Assembly: GCF_002005305.1 (NCBI RefSeq)
Contig: NZ_CP014782.1
Span: forward strand, 3,162,001-3,226,000
Direction of reading: 5' to 3'
Source of the DNA: Shewanella psychrophila
GTDB lineage: Bacteria; Pseudomonadota; Gammaproteobacteria; Enterobacterales; Shewanellaceae
Length of the DNA: 64,000 nt
The stretch's first letter is position 1. The number at the start of each line of letters is the position of its first letter. Below, one piece after another: positions 1-9,434 of this stretch. The translations under genes were made by a program, and so were the position numbers. The notes under the pieces are model-generated. The model had not been told where the DNA came from. It ran no database searches and was given only the letters and a program-made list of their open reading frames with translations.

Positions 1-521
1 CTGACTAAGGTGAACACCACCACACCGAATGCAGTCATAAAGGCCCGGTCAACACCATAGATGAAGGCTCCATTGGCATCCCCACCATTAGACATCATCA
101 ATACCATCACCCCGGTGAGCATAAACACACTGGGATCTTTCTTATAGGCATTGCGAAAATAGAAGATGACCGAGACCACTACAGACACCACGAGCATGTA
201 AATGAAGCGCTCTTGGGCAAAGAGTCCCACCAACGACAAACCGATAACGGCGCCAATCAAGGTGCCAATTACCCTATAGGTGCCCAGAGCGAGAGACTCA
301 CGGCGACTACCAGTAGAAGCAATCAGCATAACGGTGGTGGCTGCCGTCGATGCTTGAGGCCAGCCCATAGCCATGGGGATCAGATACGCCAGAGTCAGAC
401 TCAGGGCGACTCTAGAGGCAAATTTGAACTTCTCGCTCAGGCAAAATGGCCATAGCCAAGAACTAAAGTTCAGCCACGACCAACTAGACTGCTCAATTTG
501 ACTTGAGTCCTTATCTTGCAT
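1..521 (-). CDS. FUSC-family inner membrane transporter, N-terminal part
   Basis: The gene starts at an ATG (bases 521-519) and runs off the left edge, so only about 173 residues are visible. The protein opens with a short hydrophilic leader (MQDKDSSQIEQ), then has repeated membrane spans separated by short loops, including the segment ASTAATTVMLIASTGSRRES. This arrangement is typical of the N-terminal membrane half of FUSC proteins (aromatic acid or fusaric acid efflux family, DUF2955-like). The role would be export of small aromatic acids across the inner membrane; the substrate is unknown. A membrane-fusion partner usually lies next to such genes and would be outside the window. The family call is from pattern only. 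Confidence 0.7.
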   Translation of the reverse strand, partial: MQDKDSSQIEQSSWSWLNFSSWLWPFCLSEKFKFASRVALSLTLAYLIPMAMGWPQASTAATTVMLIASTGSRRESLALGTYRVIGTLIGAVIGLSLVGLFAQERFIYMLVVSVVVSVIFYFRNAYKKDPSVFMLTGVMVLMMSNGGDANGAFIYGVDRAFMTAFGVVVFTLV

Positions 522-1136
522 TAAATATCCTTATAGAGTCTCTATACTTGCTCAAACAAACACATGAATCGACTAATGCTTTTATACTGACTCATTCGAG
601 AAAGCTATAAACTCTGCTAAAAAAGTAAACTGACACCAAGCGGTATAAATCGACAAACGACCAACAGATTTCGATCAGGGAATGAGAAAAACCAGAGCGA
701 ATCATCGTACTAATCTAAAATTGAAATGTTAATGCTGTGCTGCATTATTAGATGAAATCATTTCCCTGATACATGTGATAACGTCCATCGTGAACAGGCT
801 CCTGTTCTGTGCGACTATTTTATCACCATGTAGAAGCTTTACCGATAACCTTTGCCTCTTAGTCTATAAAAAATGTGACCCATTTAAGAGTTAACAAACA
901 TAATCCGGATAAAAATCACACAGCAGATGGGGTACGGCTGAAATTATCTGCTAAATTACCATCAAGATGATGGTTACAGCACTTATACTAAGGCTAAGTA
1001 TTTTCATCTAAGCCTCAATACTCCGTTACTTTTCATTATCATAGAAACAGCATAGGTATAACTCTCGGCTTGGAGCGGCCCTAAAGATGTTACATGGTCG
1101 TACAGTACCCACTCAGTCCAATACCCAACAAACATG
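522..1136. other. Intergenic region of about 615 bases, no gene seen
   Basis: AT-rich spacer between the FUSC gene start and the end of the Omp85-like gene. It holds a degenerate copy of an ATACC-N4-GGTAT palindrome at 633-646. I see no open frame with a believable ribosome site and no strong hairpin. Confidence 0.5.
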
Positions 1137-2489
1137 TTAGAACGGATGATCCACCATCACCCAAGTGTTACTGCCCTCTTCTGAAACTGCAATATCAGTC
1201 CTCACGACTAGGCCAGCGGCTAGAAAACGTAAAGAGAAGCCTGCGTCATATTTAAGATCTGTGAGTAGCTCACTGGCAGTATATTCCGCGCCCACTCTTC
1301 CTGCCTCGACAAAGCCCACCAATTGAAACCAGTCAATCTTGAGAAACTTAAGCCAATTCACATCTTCGATGGGATTATATTTCAGGGTATATCGATATTC
1401 CGCAGAGCCGTAAATAGCCGCTTTATCGTGGAAACGATTCTGGTCGAAACCACGCATTCGATAAAAACCACCTAAAGTAGCCGCCTCATTATAGGGGGCA
1501 TTATTCACGACTTTCTGACCACCTAAACCGTCATACTCCAGCTCCCAGGAGGGTGAGTATCCGGTCCAGAAGTTTAGCGCCAAAATTCTCTGATGAGCAT
1601 AATCTGACTCGCCGAAGGAGAAGTACTTGCTCATGTCTAAATTTAAAAACGTCCATTGACTATCTGAATCGAGCCAGGCGGCATCATGGGAGATAGATAA
1701 ATACTGGCTACTGCCTCTCGATGGGTTAATAGAGAAGTCAGTGTTGTCATACAAGATCCCAAGCTCGATTGCATGTATGGTGCCATCGGATTCCCCATCT
1801 TCGAATTCAAAGCTCTGGTAACGATTAAACTGGCGTAACACCATTACGGTCGCCCCATGATCCAAAGGATTCCAATCTCCTCCCCCGCTAGGTTCAGAAA
1901 TTAACAGGCCATCTTTGAGCTGGTATTTCACCGAACCTTTATCGGCAGTTGCGCCAATGGGAAGCGCATATTCAAGTTTAATATCGAACCAGTTCGACGA
2001 GCCATCGGCCTCGAGAAACTGGGTATTGTCCGAGTCATTGCTCCCGGGAAGGGGCGTATTCGCGGGAATAAAATCTTGAGTACCACCCGCATAAGCGCGC
2101 TGTTTAGGATAGTAACCCATCATGCCATAGGCACTTAAATAGAAACGCTCTGTATTTGGCAGCAGGAAGTTCCAGACACCACCACCGGCCGCCTTGCTGA
2201 CGTCACCGCCAAATATAGTCCCGCCTATGGTCATATGATCTTGATAGTAACCATTGAGCATACCACCAACGCCAATATTCAAGCCCATAGAGTCTGAACT
2301 GAAGAGGTAAGGTAAAACTAAGCTTTCTTTAACTCTGTTTAGAGATTCGGTGCGATTAACCGATGTTTTCACATTGGCCGCGGGAGCGGCGAAAATGGAA
2401 GCGCTGAATACCAGGACGAAGCAGGCTGAAATAGAAAATGAGACAGAGAAAGATAAAAAGAGAATTTGCTTCATAGGAGTCGGTTCCAT
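1137..2489 (-). CDS. BamA/TamA (Omp85) family outer membrane barrel protein
   Basis: About 450 residues with a signal peptide (MKQILFLSFSVSF... ending near IFAAPA). The rest is alternating strands typical of a beta-barrel, with a C-terminal phenylalanine (VMVDHPF), as outer membrane barrels have. The segment GGFYRMRGFDQNRF contains the RGF tripeptide of the Omp85 loop-6 signature. No POTRA repeats are visible, so this is a barrel-only surface-antigen type member rather than BamA itself. Function is unknown; such proteins may act in lipid or protein handling at the outer membrane. I chose the ATG at 2489. A TTG at 2519 lacks a ribosome site, and the ATG at 2474 that begins the signal peptide is also possible. 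Confidence 0.75.
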   Translation of the reverse strand: MEPTPMKQILFLSFSVSFSISACFVLVFSASIFAAPAANVKTSVNRTESLNRVKESLVLPYLFSSDSMGLNIGVGGMLNGYYQDHMTIGGTIFGGDVSKAAGGGVWNFLLPNTERFYLSAYGMMGYYPKQRAYAGGTQDFIPANTPLPGSNDSDNTQFLEADGSSNWFDIKLEYALPIGATADKGSVKYQLKDGLLISEPSGGGDWNPLDHGATVMVLRQFNRYQSFEFEDGESDGTIHAIELGILYDNTDFSINPSRGSSQYLSISHDAAWLDSDSQWTFLNLDMSKYFSFGESDYAHQRILALNFWTGYSPSWELEYDGLGGQKVVNNAPYNEAATLGGFYRMRGFDQNRFHDKAAIYGSAEYRYTLKYNPIEDVNWLKFLKIDWFQLVGFVEAGRVGAEYTASELLTDLKYDAGFSLRFLAAGLVVRTDIAVSEEGSNTWVMVDHPF

Positions 2490-2575
2490 TAGCCTGTAAA
2501 ACTGAACACATTTAGGCAATTACTAAAAACACCCCAAGCATATTATCAAAACGATAACAAAACCGCAGCATTAAC

Positions 2576-3664
2576 TCATTCTCTGATAGCAAGGGTGATC
2601 ATCACAGGGGCATGATCTGTACTTTGGCTGTCATGCTCGAAGCTGGGATTGAGCAAATGGCGGTCATAGGTTTCGTAACGGCCGACCTCAGCCAAGCTTA
2701 AATCGTTTTTTGCATCAAACTCACTGGACAGCAAGATGTAATCCAGCACAGAGCCTTTAGCAAAGTAAAAATGAGTCGCAGGCCTAGCCTGCTCCGACAG
2801 GCTATACTGACTCGCTTGGTAAAGATCATAGGAATCTCGTAAACGATAAAAACCTAACTGATGTGCCACGTCCCCCATTGCTCCCTGACCCATATCAGCT
2901 TGAGGTTTGATGCGGGTATCTACCGAGGTTATGGCTGCTAGTACGCCATCGCTCAAAGTGTCATTAAAATCCCCCATCAATATCATAGGGTTTTGTGTCT
3001 GACTTCGACGTTCAACCATGGCGTATCTCAACAGCACGGCTTCGCTGCCCCGCTGAATACTCGAGCCCCATTGACCCAGCGCCTCCATGGCTAGCAGCTG
3101 TCCGGTGTTTGATGCAGCACTTTTACTAGAAGAGCCAGTATCGGAACCTAGCTTGATCTCCTGTGCATCGAAGAGGGGACGCTTAGATTTAAAGTGCACT
3201 ACATAGCAGTCACATAAGCCAAGCTTAGGCAGTTCCACCGTTGCCCTAAGCGGTTTTCGGCTAAATTCAAATTGATTAATTAGCCCCATCTTCGTCGCCC
3301 ATTCTTTATCTGCGTTAACTGAAACCGCTTCTTTAATAGGATAACGAGAAGCCAACGCAACGACCGGCTTGCTATAGATAAAATCGTCCATGACCTGAGG
3401 GGAGTCTAAAACAGTAAAGTAGTCTAAGCCGCAAGACTTAGTGAGATGTTCCAGTTCAACTGGGCTGAACACCTCCTGAAAACCAATCACATCAGGTTGA
3501 TGCTCTTTGAGATACTTAGCTATCCAATTTAGCTTCTTCTGCCACTGCTCTTGAGTGTAGATATTGTCAAACTCATAGAAGGCATCGGGAGGCGCAATAA
3601 AATTAAATAGATTAAAACTGGCTATCTTTAATTGATAATGGCTATCGGAGGAAGTTGATAACAA
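2576..3664 (-). CDS. Endonuclease/exonuclease/phosphatase family protein
   Basis: 362 residues covering the whole EEP fold. Visible motifs are IASFNLFNF near the start, VIGFQEVF with the metal-binding Glu, MGDFNDTLSDG with the catalytic Asp/Asn, and STDHAPVMITL with the terminal Asp-His pair. All the catalytic residues of the DNase I-like superfamily appear present, so the enzyme should be an active metal-dependent phosphodiesterase or phosphatase. The substrate cannot be told from sequence. There is no obvious signal peptide. The start is a TTG preceded by AGG seven bases upstream. It is transcribed in the same direction as the barrel gene 86 bases downstream. Confidence 0.85.
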   Translation of the reverse strand: MLSTSSDSHYQLKIASFNLFNFIAPPDAFYEFDNIYTQEQWQKKLNWIAKYLKEHQPDVIGFQEVFSPVELEHLTKSCGLDYFTVLDSPQVMDDFIYSKPVVALASRYPIKEAVSVNADKEWATKMGLINQFEFSRKPLRATVELPKLGLCDCYVVHFKSKRPLFDAQEIKLGSDTGSSSKSAASNTGQLLAMEALGQWGSSIQRGSEAVLLRYAMVERRSQTQNPMILMGDFNDTLSDGVLAAITSVDTRIKPQADMGQGAMGDVAHQLGFYRLRDSYDLYQASQYSLSEQARPATHFYFAKGSVLDYILLSSEFDAKNDLSLAEVGRYETYDRHLLNPSFEHDSQSTDHAPVMITLAIRE

Positions 3665-3907
3665 GGTTGAACCTAGAAATAGCGAAAACTAATTAGAAGG
3701 TATACCGAAAATAACTCGAAGGATAGTATTCACAGCAGCTAAATGTAAAAAATGACGGTACAGCAAATCTCCGTCATCAATCCATCAACTAGTTTAAGTC
3801 ACACCTTTACTTTACTGTACTATAACGACGCATAATATCGAGGTAGAATCATCTGCCGATTGATGACTTGAGCTTACTTCCTCCTTTTCCCTCAATCGGC
3901 TAGGAGT

Positions 3908-5191
3908 ATGATGCAAACCACAGCTATCGAACGAGTTAAGTCTGCTTTTATTGCCGGAATTTGGGCTACATTAGCCAGTATAAGTATCGGTTTCGGATTT
4001 AAAATTTGGCTAGCCCAATGGGTAGCTAAGGAAGATTTAGCCCTCTATCACACAAGCATAGATATCATTTCACTGTCTCTGATCTTGATGACAGGTTTTC
4101 GCTCATCAATGGTGGTGAGTTACTCCCAAACACAGAACGATAAAGATATCACCAATATCTTCCGTTATAGCCTAATCGCTATGGTATTACTCACTTGGGG
4201 AGTGGTCTTACCTTATATCAAACACCAGCTGCATATCCAAGTGGAGTACTTCCACTTAGTTGGTATCATCTTAGGTATGGGATTCAAGGTCTACTTTACC
4301 AATCAGATAGCCATGTACCGTATGTACAAGATCTCCAACAAGGTCACCTGGATGGAGCCCTTAGCTCAAATGTTAATCTTCTTTATCTGCTTCTATCTAC
4401 TCGGGCAAGCAGCCATTGCCTCGCTATTTTTCTCCATGATGTTTTCCTCTCTCGCCATGGCAGGCTTCATGTTTATTAGCCGGCGTAAGCAGATAGCCAC
4501 AACCCCTTTAGACTCAGTAAACATGAATTCTAGTCTAGTCAACTTCGTGAAAAAAAGCTTTACCGCATCCTTGGAAGCCGGTGCTAGCATCTTGATGATC
4601 TACATTACCGTATTACTCACCATCGCTCACTTTAGCATTGCTGAACTGGGGGACTTTCAGGTGGTTGTCAGACCTGTGATTGCCTATCTGACACTCCTGT
4701 TCGTTTTCCCTATCTATCGATTCGTGTTACCTGAACTTGCTGTATGCGTTCGAAACTCTGATCTACAACAAATTAAACAGATAAAAAAATGGATTTATAA
4801 ACTAGCCATCATAGTCGGATCAGCTTTCTTCATTACTATGCTTCTATTTAGCCACGACTTAGTAGATTGGGTATTTCCACAGGAATACGCTAAGGCTGCA
4901 CCTGTGCTGATGCACTTTTCCATGTTCTTCATCTTCATGATGCTCAACGCCTATCAGCTAGCATTCATTAAGGCCCACGGCTTATTTACTCAAAGCTTAA
5001 TGATCAGAATTAGTGGCATCTTAGCCCTAATAGCAAGTTACTATATTTACAGCGAGCTAACCGATAATGTGGTTGCAGTGATCTTAGCTTTGGGGACCGG
5101 GTATCTCTTGATGTTTATCTTCTCAAGCTTAGTAGAAAGGCAGATCCACAGAAAAGAACGCTGCAGCCTACCTAAGGAGAAAAAACAATAA
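3908..5191 (+). CDS. Polysaccharide flippase-like multispanning membrane protein (MATE/MOP superfamily)
   Basis: 427 residues with about twelve hydrophobic segments and few charged loops, as in Wzx-type and lipopolysaccharide flippases of the MOP superfamily. An early segment (GFGFKIWLAQWVAKEDLALY) fits the first helices of polysaccharide biosynthesis proteins, and a second half with similar spacing follows. Such proteins flip undecaprenyl-linked sugars across the inner membrane. No glycosyltransferase lies beside it, so the substrate is unknown. GGAG lies directly upstream; a second ATG three bases on (3911) would be better spaced from it. It stands alone, divergent from the nuclease gene. 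Confidence 0.7.
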   Translation: MMQTTAIERVKSAFIAGIWATLASISIGFGFKIWLAQWVAKEDLALYHTSIDIISLSLILMTGFRSSMVVSYSQTQNDKDITNIFRYSLIAMVLLTWGVVLPYIKHQLHIQVEYFHLVGIILGMGFKVYFTNQIAMYRMYKISNKVTWMEPLAQMLIFFICFYLLGQAAIASLFFSMMFSSLAMAGFMFISRRKQIATTPLDSVNMNSSLVNFVKKSFTASLEAGASILMIYITVLLTIAHFSIAELGDFQVVVRPVIAYLTLLFVFPIYRFVLPELAVCVRNSDLQQIKQIKKWIYKLAIIVGSAFFITMLLFSHDLVDWVFPQEYAKAAPVLMHFSMFFIFMMLNAYQLAFIKAHGLFTQSLMIRISGILALIASYYIYSELTDNVVAVILALGTGYLLMFIFSSLVERQIHRKERCSLPKEKKQ

Positions 5192-5282
5192 GATAGTGAC
5201 AGTGTATTCTTTCGATACTCTAAGCTTGTTACAGCACTTTATCGGCCTGAGGGATAAGCTCCAGAATATCCATATATTGGGA

Positions 5283-6116
5283 TTAAAAGTCCCAGGGCAT
5301 ATCGATATAAACTCTAACCAAGGTATCATTATCCCAAGGTAAGATCGGTAAGTAATCTGAATCGTCTAAGGCCACTTTGGCATATGGGTCGAGATTGTAT
5401 TCGGTATGCTCAACACTCACCACAAACAGACTGCCCTTCACCCAAGTATTAGAATCATAATTCAAGGCAACACTATAACGATTCTCTAGCCACTCATTAC
5501 CATCGTTCCAATGTTGAATCTTTGCCGATAGATCGAACGAAGACCCCAAGGCCAATCGAGTATCGGCAGCGAGTGTATAAGCCCCTGTCTTATTCTGGAA
5601 ATCACCCCGATCGTACCCGCGCATTCTTGGCACATCATCATCGATTTCCAGGGAGTAGTATCCCACCCCCGCCTTGACTCCGGCAAAGAAAGCTTCAGTA
5701 TCGTATTCATAGCTTATACTAGGAAAAAGTTTCAGCTGTTTCTCAACTGAACTGACTGTATTTCGCCTACTATTCGCCTCTACTTCCCATTGCAATGAAC
5801 TATCATGAGACAGGCGAAGCAGCTCGCCCTTTACCATAAAGTTCGAACTGAACCAGATAGGAATATGATCAGGATCTAACTTATCTTTATCATGGTCGAC
5901 AAAAACATCTAAAGAGCCGGTCAATAAAATATTGGATTGCATGAGATGAGACAGTGAAAAGGTCGCCCCAGCACCTAGAGTATGTGAGTCAGCTTGCTCG
6001 ACTATAATATCATGGCCACCAAAAGCGATACGCCAATCCAGTGCCTGAGCACTAAAAGTACTCACTGATGAGACACACAAGACAGAAAGGATGAGTGTAG
6101 GACTTTTCAATGCCAT
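5283..6116 (-). CDS. Uncharacterised outer membrane beta-barrel protein
   Basis: 277 residues. The N-terminus is a signal peptide ending near FSAQA, followed by DWRIAFGGHD. The mature part is rich in aromatic residues and alternating polar/hydrophobic strands, and ends in DMPWDF. The C-terminal Phe with alternating residues is the usual barrel-assembly signal. It contains acidic loops such as DHDKDKLDPDHIP. I do not recognise the family. It may be an adhesin-like or porin-like barrel of about ten to twelve strands. It lies convergent with the flippase gene and downstream of a diguanylate cyclase transcribed the same way, though a 177-base gap argues against a common operon. Confidence 0.6.
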   Translation of the reverse strand: MALKSPTLILSVLCVSSVSTFSAQALDWRIAFGGHDIIVEQADSHTLGAGATFSLSHLMQSNILLTGSLDVFVDHDKDKLDPDHIPIWFSSNFMVKGELLRLSHDSSLQWEVEANSRRNTVSSVEKQLKLFPSISYEYDTEAFFAGVKAGVGYYSLEIDDDVPRMRGYDRGDFQNKTGAYTLAADTRLALGSSFDLSAKIQHWNDGNEWLENRYSVALNYDSNTWVKGSLFVVSVEHTEYNLDPYAKVALDDSDYLPILPWDNDTLVRVYIDMPWDF

Positions 6117-6293
6117 TTTACGATAACCTTATATTTCCCAGCGAACGAGAGCTACACCAGCAGGTTGCTGTGAAAACTTAGCCACAAACCAAGATTAAAG
6201 TCAGCAATTGGTGACTAAGTAGAACAATTAAGCTAATGATGAAGTAGGCATCGAAGTGAAAGTACGAGAAGGAGGCTTCGAACAGAAAGCAAA

Positions 6294-7928
6294 TTACTTC
6301 TTCGGTGCTTTAAAATCTATCACATCCCCTTTCTGCAGGATTAACCGCTCATCGATACAGACTCTATTCTTACCTGAGTCCTTGGCAAGATACAATAATT
6401 TATCCGCTTTCGCAGTGAAGGAAAACGGATCGCAGTTCTGTGTAGGAGCAACGCTAATCACCCCAAGACTGATGGTCACATATTCAGAGACGCTCGACGG
6501 TTCATGGGGAATATGTAACTTTTCAATATTCATTCGACATTTATCGGCCAGCAATGTCGGTTCATTAGTATTTGGCAGTAAGATGACGAATTCTTCACCA
6601 CCATAACGAGCAATTAAGTCTGTGTTACGACTCATGTTACTCTTCAATGCCTTGGCCACATCCCTCAAACATTGATCTCCCGCCAAATGTCCATAATGAT
6701 CATTAAACTGTTTAAAGTTATCGATATCGATCATGATAAGGGAAAGTGAAGTATTGCTTCGAACGGCTCTCTGCCATTCTTTCTCGAATTGTTCATCGAA
6801 TTTACGACGATTAGCAATCTTGGTCAAACCATCGGTATGAGATAATTCTTCTAGCTCCAACTTGGCCTCATTCAGATCTTGGGTTCGCTCTTCTACCTCA
6901 ACCTTTATTAAGGAGCTGCGTCGAATAATGGCATAGGTATACGCACCACAAAGCAGTACGAACAAGATCCCAAATACACTGCTAATAAAAGGCAACAAAC
7001 TTCTACGTTCTGCAATATAGCCAAGCGTCGGAGTCGCCACTAAGGTCCATTGCCGGCCTCCGAATCGACTTAAAGGCTTATTGTATGTGAGCTGAAACTG
7101 AGTCGTATGTAGAACTTGGTCACTAGAATAATTTGAATAGAGTTGCTCCGCCGAGACCCCAGTATTATCAATCAGTTTTAAATTTATGCCCTGAGCGCCT
7201 GTATACTTGATCGCTGTTTCGAACATATCTCCTATTCTATACACCCCGAGCACAAAGCCAATCAACTTATCCCGGCGCTTAATTAAGGTATTAGGCTCGC
7301 CTCGATAAATAGGCATAAACATCAGAAATCCCTTCTGATTGGAAATTTCCTGTACTAAGGTAATGCTGGCTGTCGCCAATGAGAGGTCAAGATCCCGTGA
7401 CTTCCTGAGAATTTTTTCTCGTTTAGGATTAGATGCCAAGTCAAAACCGAATGCCACCTCATTGCCTTCCATAGGCTCGACATAGTAAACAGGGAAATAC
7501 TCTTTACGCTCAGTCGCTCGGATCATACTCCCCTGAAACTCACGCTCGGTGAATTCAAAATCAGGATGAAGCAGTCTTCTTTGCAGCTCATATTTCTCGC
7601 GCTGATCCAGACTCACTCTAGGGATCCACTCTAATGCCTGTATATTCTGATGCCTGACCAAAAAACTACTTGCTAGCCTTCTAAATTCACCTTCAGTCAC
7701 ATCATCTGAACTATTGAATAAGCCTTTAACCGCATAAAGCACTTCTAAATTAATCAAAAGCTCTCGTTCCAAGGCGGCGGCCTTATCACCAACATCTCGC
7801 CTAAAATCAGATTCGATGGCCAATGTCTCATTTTGATAAAAGCTGTACCCAATCCCACCAGAAAGTATGATGCCAACTAAGATGGAAAAAAGGACTAAGT
7901 AGTTAGAAAAGATGCTGAATTTGCGCAT
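6294..7928 (-). CDS. CHASE-domain diguanylate cyclase (GGDEF)
   Basis: 544 residues that make cyclic di-GMP from two GTP. The order is: N-terminal membrane helix (about 8-28), periplasmic CHASE sensor (about 50-300, with the typical ALEWIPRV segment), a second membrane helix (about 308-330), a short coiled linker and a GGDEF domain. The active site is GGEEF at residues 443-447. An intact inhibitory I-site (RNTD) lies five residues before it, so product inhibition is expected. There is no EAL domain. The CHASE domain suggests control by a small periplasmic ligand, unknown here. ATG start at 7928. Confidence 0.93.
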   Translation of the reverse strand: MRKFSIFSNYLVLFSILVGIILSGGIGYSFYQNETLAIESDFRRDVGDKAAALERELLINLEVLYAVKGLFNSSDDVTEGEFRRLASSFLVRHQNIQALEWIPRVSLDQREKYELQRRLLHPDFEFTEREFQGSMIRATERKEYFPVYYVEPMEGNEVAFGFDLASNPKREKILRKSRDLDLSLATASITLVQEISNQKGFLMFMPIYRGEPNTLIKRRDKLIGFVLGVYRIGDMFETAIKYTGAQGINLKLIDNTGVSAEQLYSNYSSDQVLHTTQFQLTYNKPLSRFGGRQWTLVATPTLGYIAERRSLLPFISSVFGILFVLLCGAYTYAIIRRSSLIKVEVEERTQDLNEAKLELEELSHTDGLTKIANRRKFDEQFEKEWQRAVRSNTSLSLIMIDIDNFKQFNDHYGHLAGDQCLRDVAKALKSNMSRNTDLIARYGGEEFVILLPNTNEPTLLADKCRMNIEKLHIPHEPSSVSEYVTISLGVISVAPTQNCDPFSFTAKADKLLYLAKDSGKNRVCIDERLILQKGDVIDFKAPKK

Positions 7929-8168
7929 AATTAATTATCTCGACTCAAATTGAGTAGAGCAACAAAGAATGAAATAGGCTCAAGTTGTGACAATGTTTTA
8001 CTCTGCTTGAAGAAAATAAAAAGGCTAACAGGCTGTTCCCCTAATAAGTTTAAAACCCGAGGGTTCCACATGAGTCTAAAAATGACACCAAACATTGAAT
8101 GTCCAAACAATGCCAGAGTGGGTTCCAAGGAATATAAATAAGTTATATTAGTTAGCCCTTTTATGCAA

Positions 8169-8372
8169 TTAACTCCCATCAGCTATCATCCAAAATTTAT
8201 ACCAGATAAAAACAATCGTGAGAAATGCTAAGACGATTACAGAGACATACGAGTAAACGAAGAGAAATGATGAAAACCTTTCTCTTAGACTAGTTATAAC
8301 AGTCAAAAAATCAAATACTATTTTGTCTATAACCAATGACAGAAACAAACCCACTGCAGATTCAAATGCCAA
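8169..8372 (-). CDS. Possible small two-helix membrane protein
   Basis: A 67-residue frame with two strongly hydrophobic stretches (VGLFLSLVIDKIVFDFL and FVYSYVSVIVLAFLTIVFIW) split by a basic loop (SLRERF). That pattern fits a helical hairpin with the loop in the cytoplasm. No clear ribosome site is visible, and AT-rich spacer readily makes hydrophobic frames, so this may not be a gene. I recognise no family. Confidence 0.22.
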   Translation of the reverse strand: MAFESAVGLFLSLVIDKIVFDFLTVITSLRERFSSFLFVYSYVSVIVLAFLTIVFIWYKFWMIADGS

Positions 8373-8490
8373 GTAGCAAACCCCTGACCATCACAGAAAA
8401 CGATTTTCACTTAGCTTTGAAACAAAGAAAACCTGATAACGTGCTCAACCAAACTTATTTTAGTGAAATCATTCTTGTGTTCTCTTGCAC

Positions 8491-8526
8491 CTATGGCATA
8501 GTCTTAATCATAAGCCTATGCCATAG
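8491..8526. repeat. 11-bp inverted repeat upstream of the DnaJ-like gene
   Basis: CTATGGCATAG at 8491-8501 is repeated exactly inverted at 8516-8526 with a 14-base spacer. No T-run follows on either strand. It could be an operator or the remnant of a terminator about 40 bases before the start of the next gene. Confidence 0.5.
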
Positions 8527-8565
8527 ACTGAACACATGGTCAGTAATTCAGGATGAATTCCACAT

Positions 8566-9225
8566 ATGCTATTTGCTAAAAACTCAACTTCGGTTTCAGC
8601 GATAACAGAGAAGAGTCCTGATGCCAGCTTATGTGACATCAAGGAGGATAACCCTTTGATTTGGCCGCTGCTAAGCCTGTTAAAATCCTCCAACACAAGC
8701 TGGAAAGTACATCACCTAGCGGCCAAACTTCAACAGCAAGGATTAATGCATCACCTAGACGATGATCAACAGAAAGCCCTATTCAAAACCAACTTTCTCC
8801 TGATGAACGCTCTCTTCGCACTGCAGCAATTGCTCTTGCCGCAACATTGGCTACAAGTTAAAGCCATGGAGATCCAAATTTTCAGAGTTGTACCCCAAGA
8901 TCTGGTCACTAGCCTCAAGGAAGATGATGCTTTAAGAGATTATTACCTCAATTGGCTCAATTACGATACCTGTCCCAACATCATTCAGGAGATGCTCGAG
9001 TCTTTCTGGAGTCGATACGAAAACTACATAGGCACGAATCCCAACTCGATGCATAGCAATCAGGCATTATCCGTATTTGAGTTAAATGACGATGCAACTA
9101 ATAAGCAGATCCGCAAGCAATGGCGAAAATTAGCCCTAATTTGGCACCCAGATCGTCCCAATGGAGATGCAGCTCAATTCCGCAAAGTTTGTGAAGCATG
9201 GCAAACTTTAAGAGATAAACGTTAA
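8566..9225 (+). CDS. DnaJ-related co-chaperone-like protein
   Basis: 219 residues. The last 60 form a J domain: ALSVFELNDDATNKQIRKQWR, then the diagnostic HPD tripeptide in WHPDRPNGD, then FRKVCEAWQTL. The first 150 residues match the DnaJ-related N-terminal domain in layout (PLLSLLKSSNTSWKVHHLAAKL, then a helical region). J-domain proteins stimulate DnaK ATPase and deliver substrates. A C-terminal J domain is the reverse of DnaJ itself and is typical of this gammaproteobacterial family. There is no zinc finger. I see no strong ribosome site before the ATG at 8566, so the start is uncertain. Confidence 0.85.
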   Translation: MLFAKNSTSVSAITEKSPDASLCDIKEDNPLIWPLLSLLKSSNTSWKVHHLAAKLQQQGLMHHLDDDQQKALFKTNFLLMNALFALQQLLLPQHWLQVKAMEIQIFRVVPQDLVTSLKEDDALRDYYLNWLNYDTCPNIIQEMLESFWSRYENYIGTNPNSMHSNQALSVFELNDDATNKQIRKQWRKLALIWHPDRPNGDAAQFRKVCEAWQTLRDKR

Positions 9226-9383
9226 AACATCCTCGAAATTCATACCTAGATCACACTGTAAACGCTGCTCCAGTTGGTTAATTCAGTCATAATTAAGCAT
9301 TAGCTTTTATGCTGGATTTCACTAGGTACAGTATGGCGTATCGAAAGCTTGATTTGTCCTTCAGACAGAAGCTCCGATATTTA

Positions 9384-9397
9384 ATACCAGTCGGTAT
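9384..9397. repeat. Dispersed palindrome ATACC-N4-GGTAT
   Basis: A perfect ATACC/GGTAT inverted pair around AGTC, about 40 bases upstream of the dsbA-like start. Similar, less perfect versions occur at 633-646, 43201-43216, 56360-56373 and as a half-site near 58564-58573. Confidence 0.55.
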
Positions 9398-9434
9398 AAG
9401 CCAGCTCTAACCTATCACTTTTGAGGATAATCAA

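Larger units (their letters stand above)
7929..8565. other. AT-rich spacer with small uncertain frames
   Basis: Between the diguanylate cyclase start and the DnaJ-like gene. It holds short overlapping frames on both strands, of which only the one at 8169-8372 (minus) looks like a possible membrane protein. An inverted repeat sits at 8491-8526. The short frames at 7931-8179 (minus) and 7950-8141 (plus) overlap each other and neither looks convincingly protein-like. Confidence 0.4.

Noticed and set aside
213..455. 80-residue plus-strand frame opposite the FUSC gene
   Set aside because: Antisense shadow of the clearly coding minus frame; Gln/Arg-rich and without family features.
7931..8179. 82-residue minus-strand frame just before the diguanylate cyclase
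   Set aside because: No ribosome site, and its composition is not protein-like; it also overlaps another short frame on the opposite strand.
8336..8605. 89-residue plus-strand frame ahead of the DnaJ-like gene
   Set aside because: Overlaps the better supported DnaJ-like gene start and includes the inverted repeat; no ribosome site.
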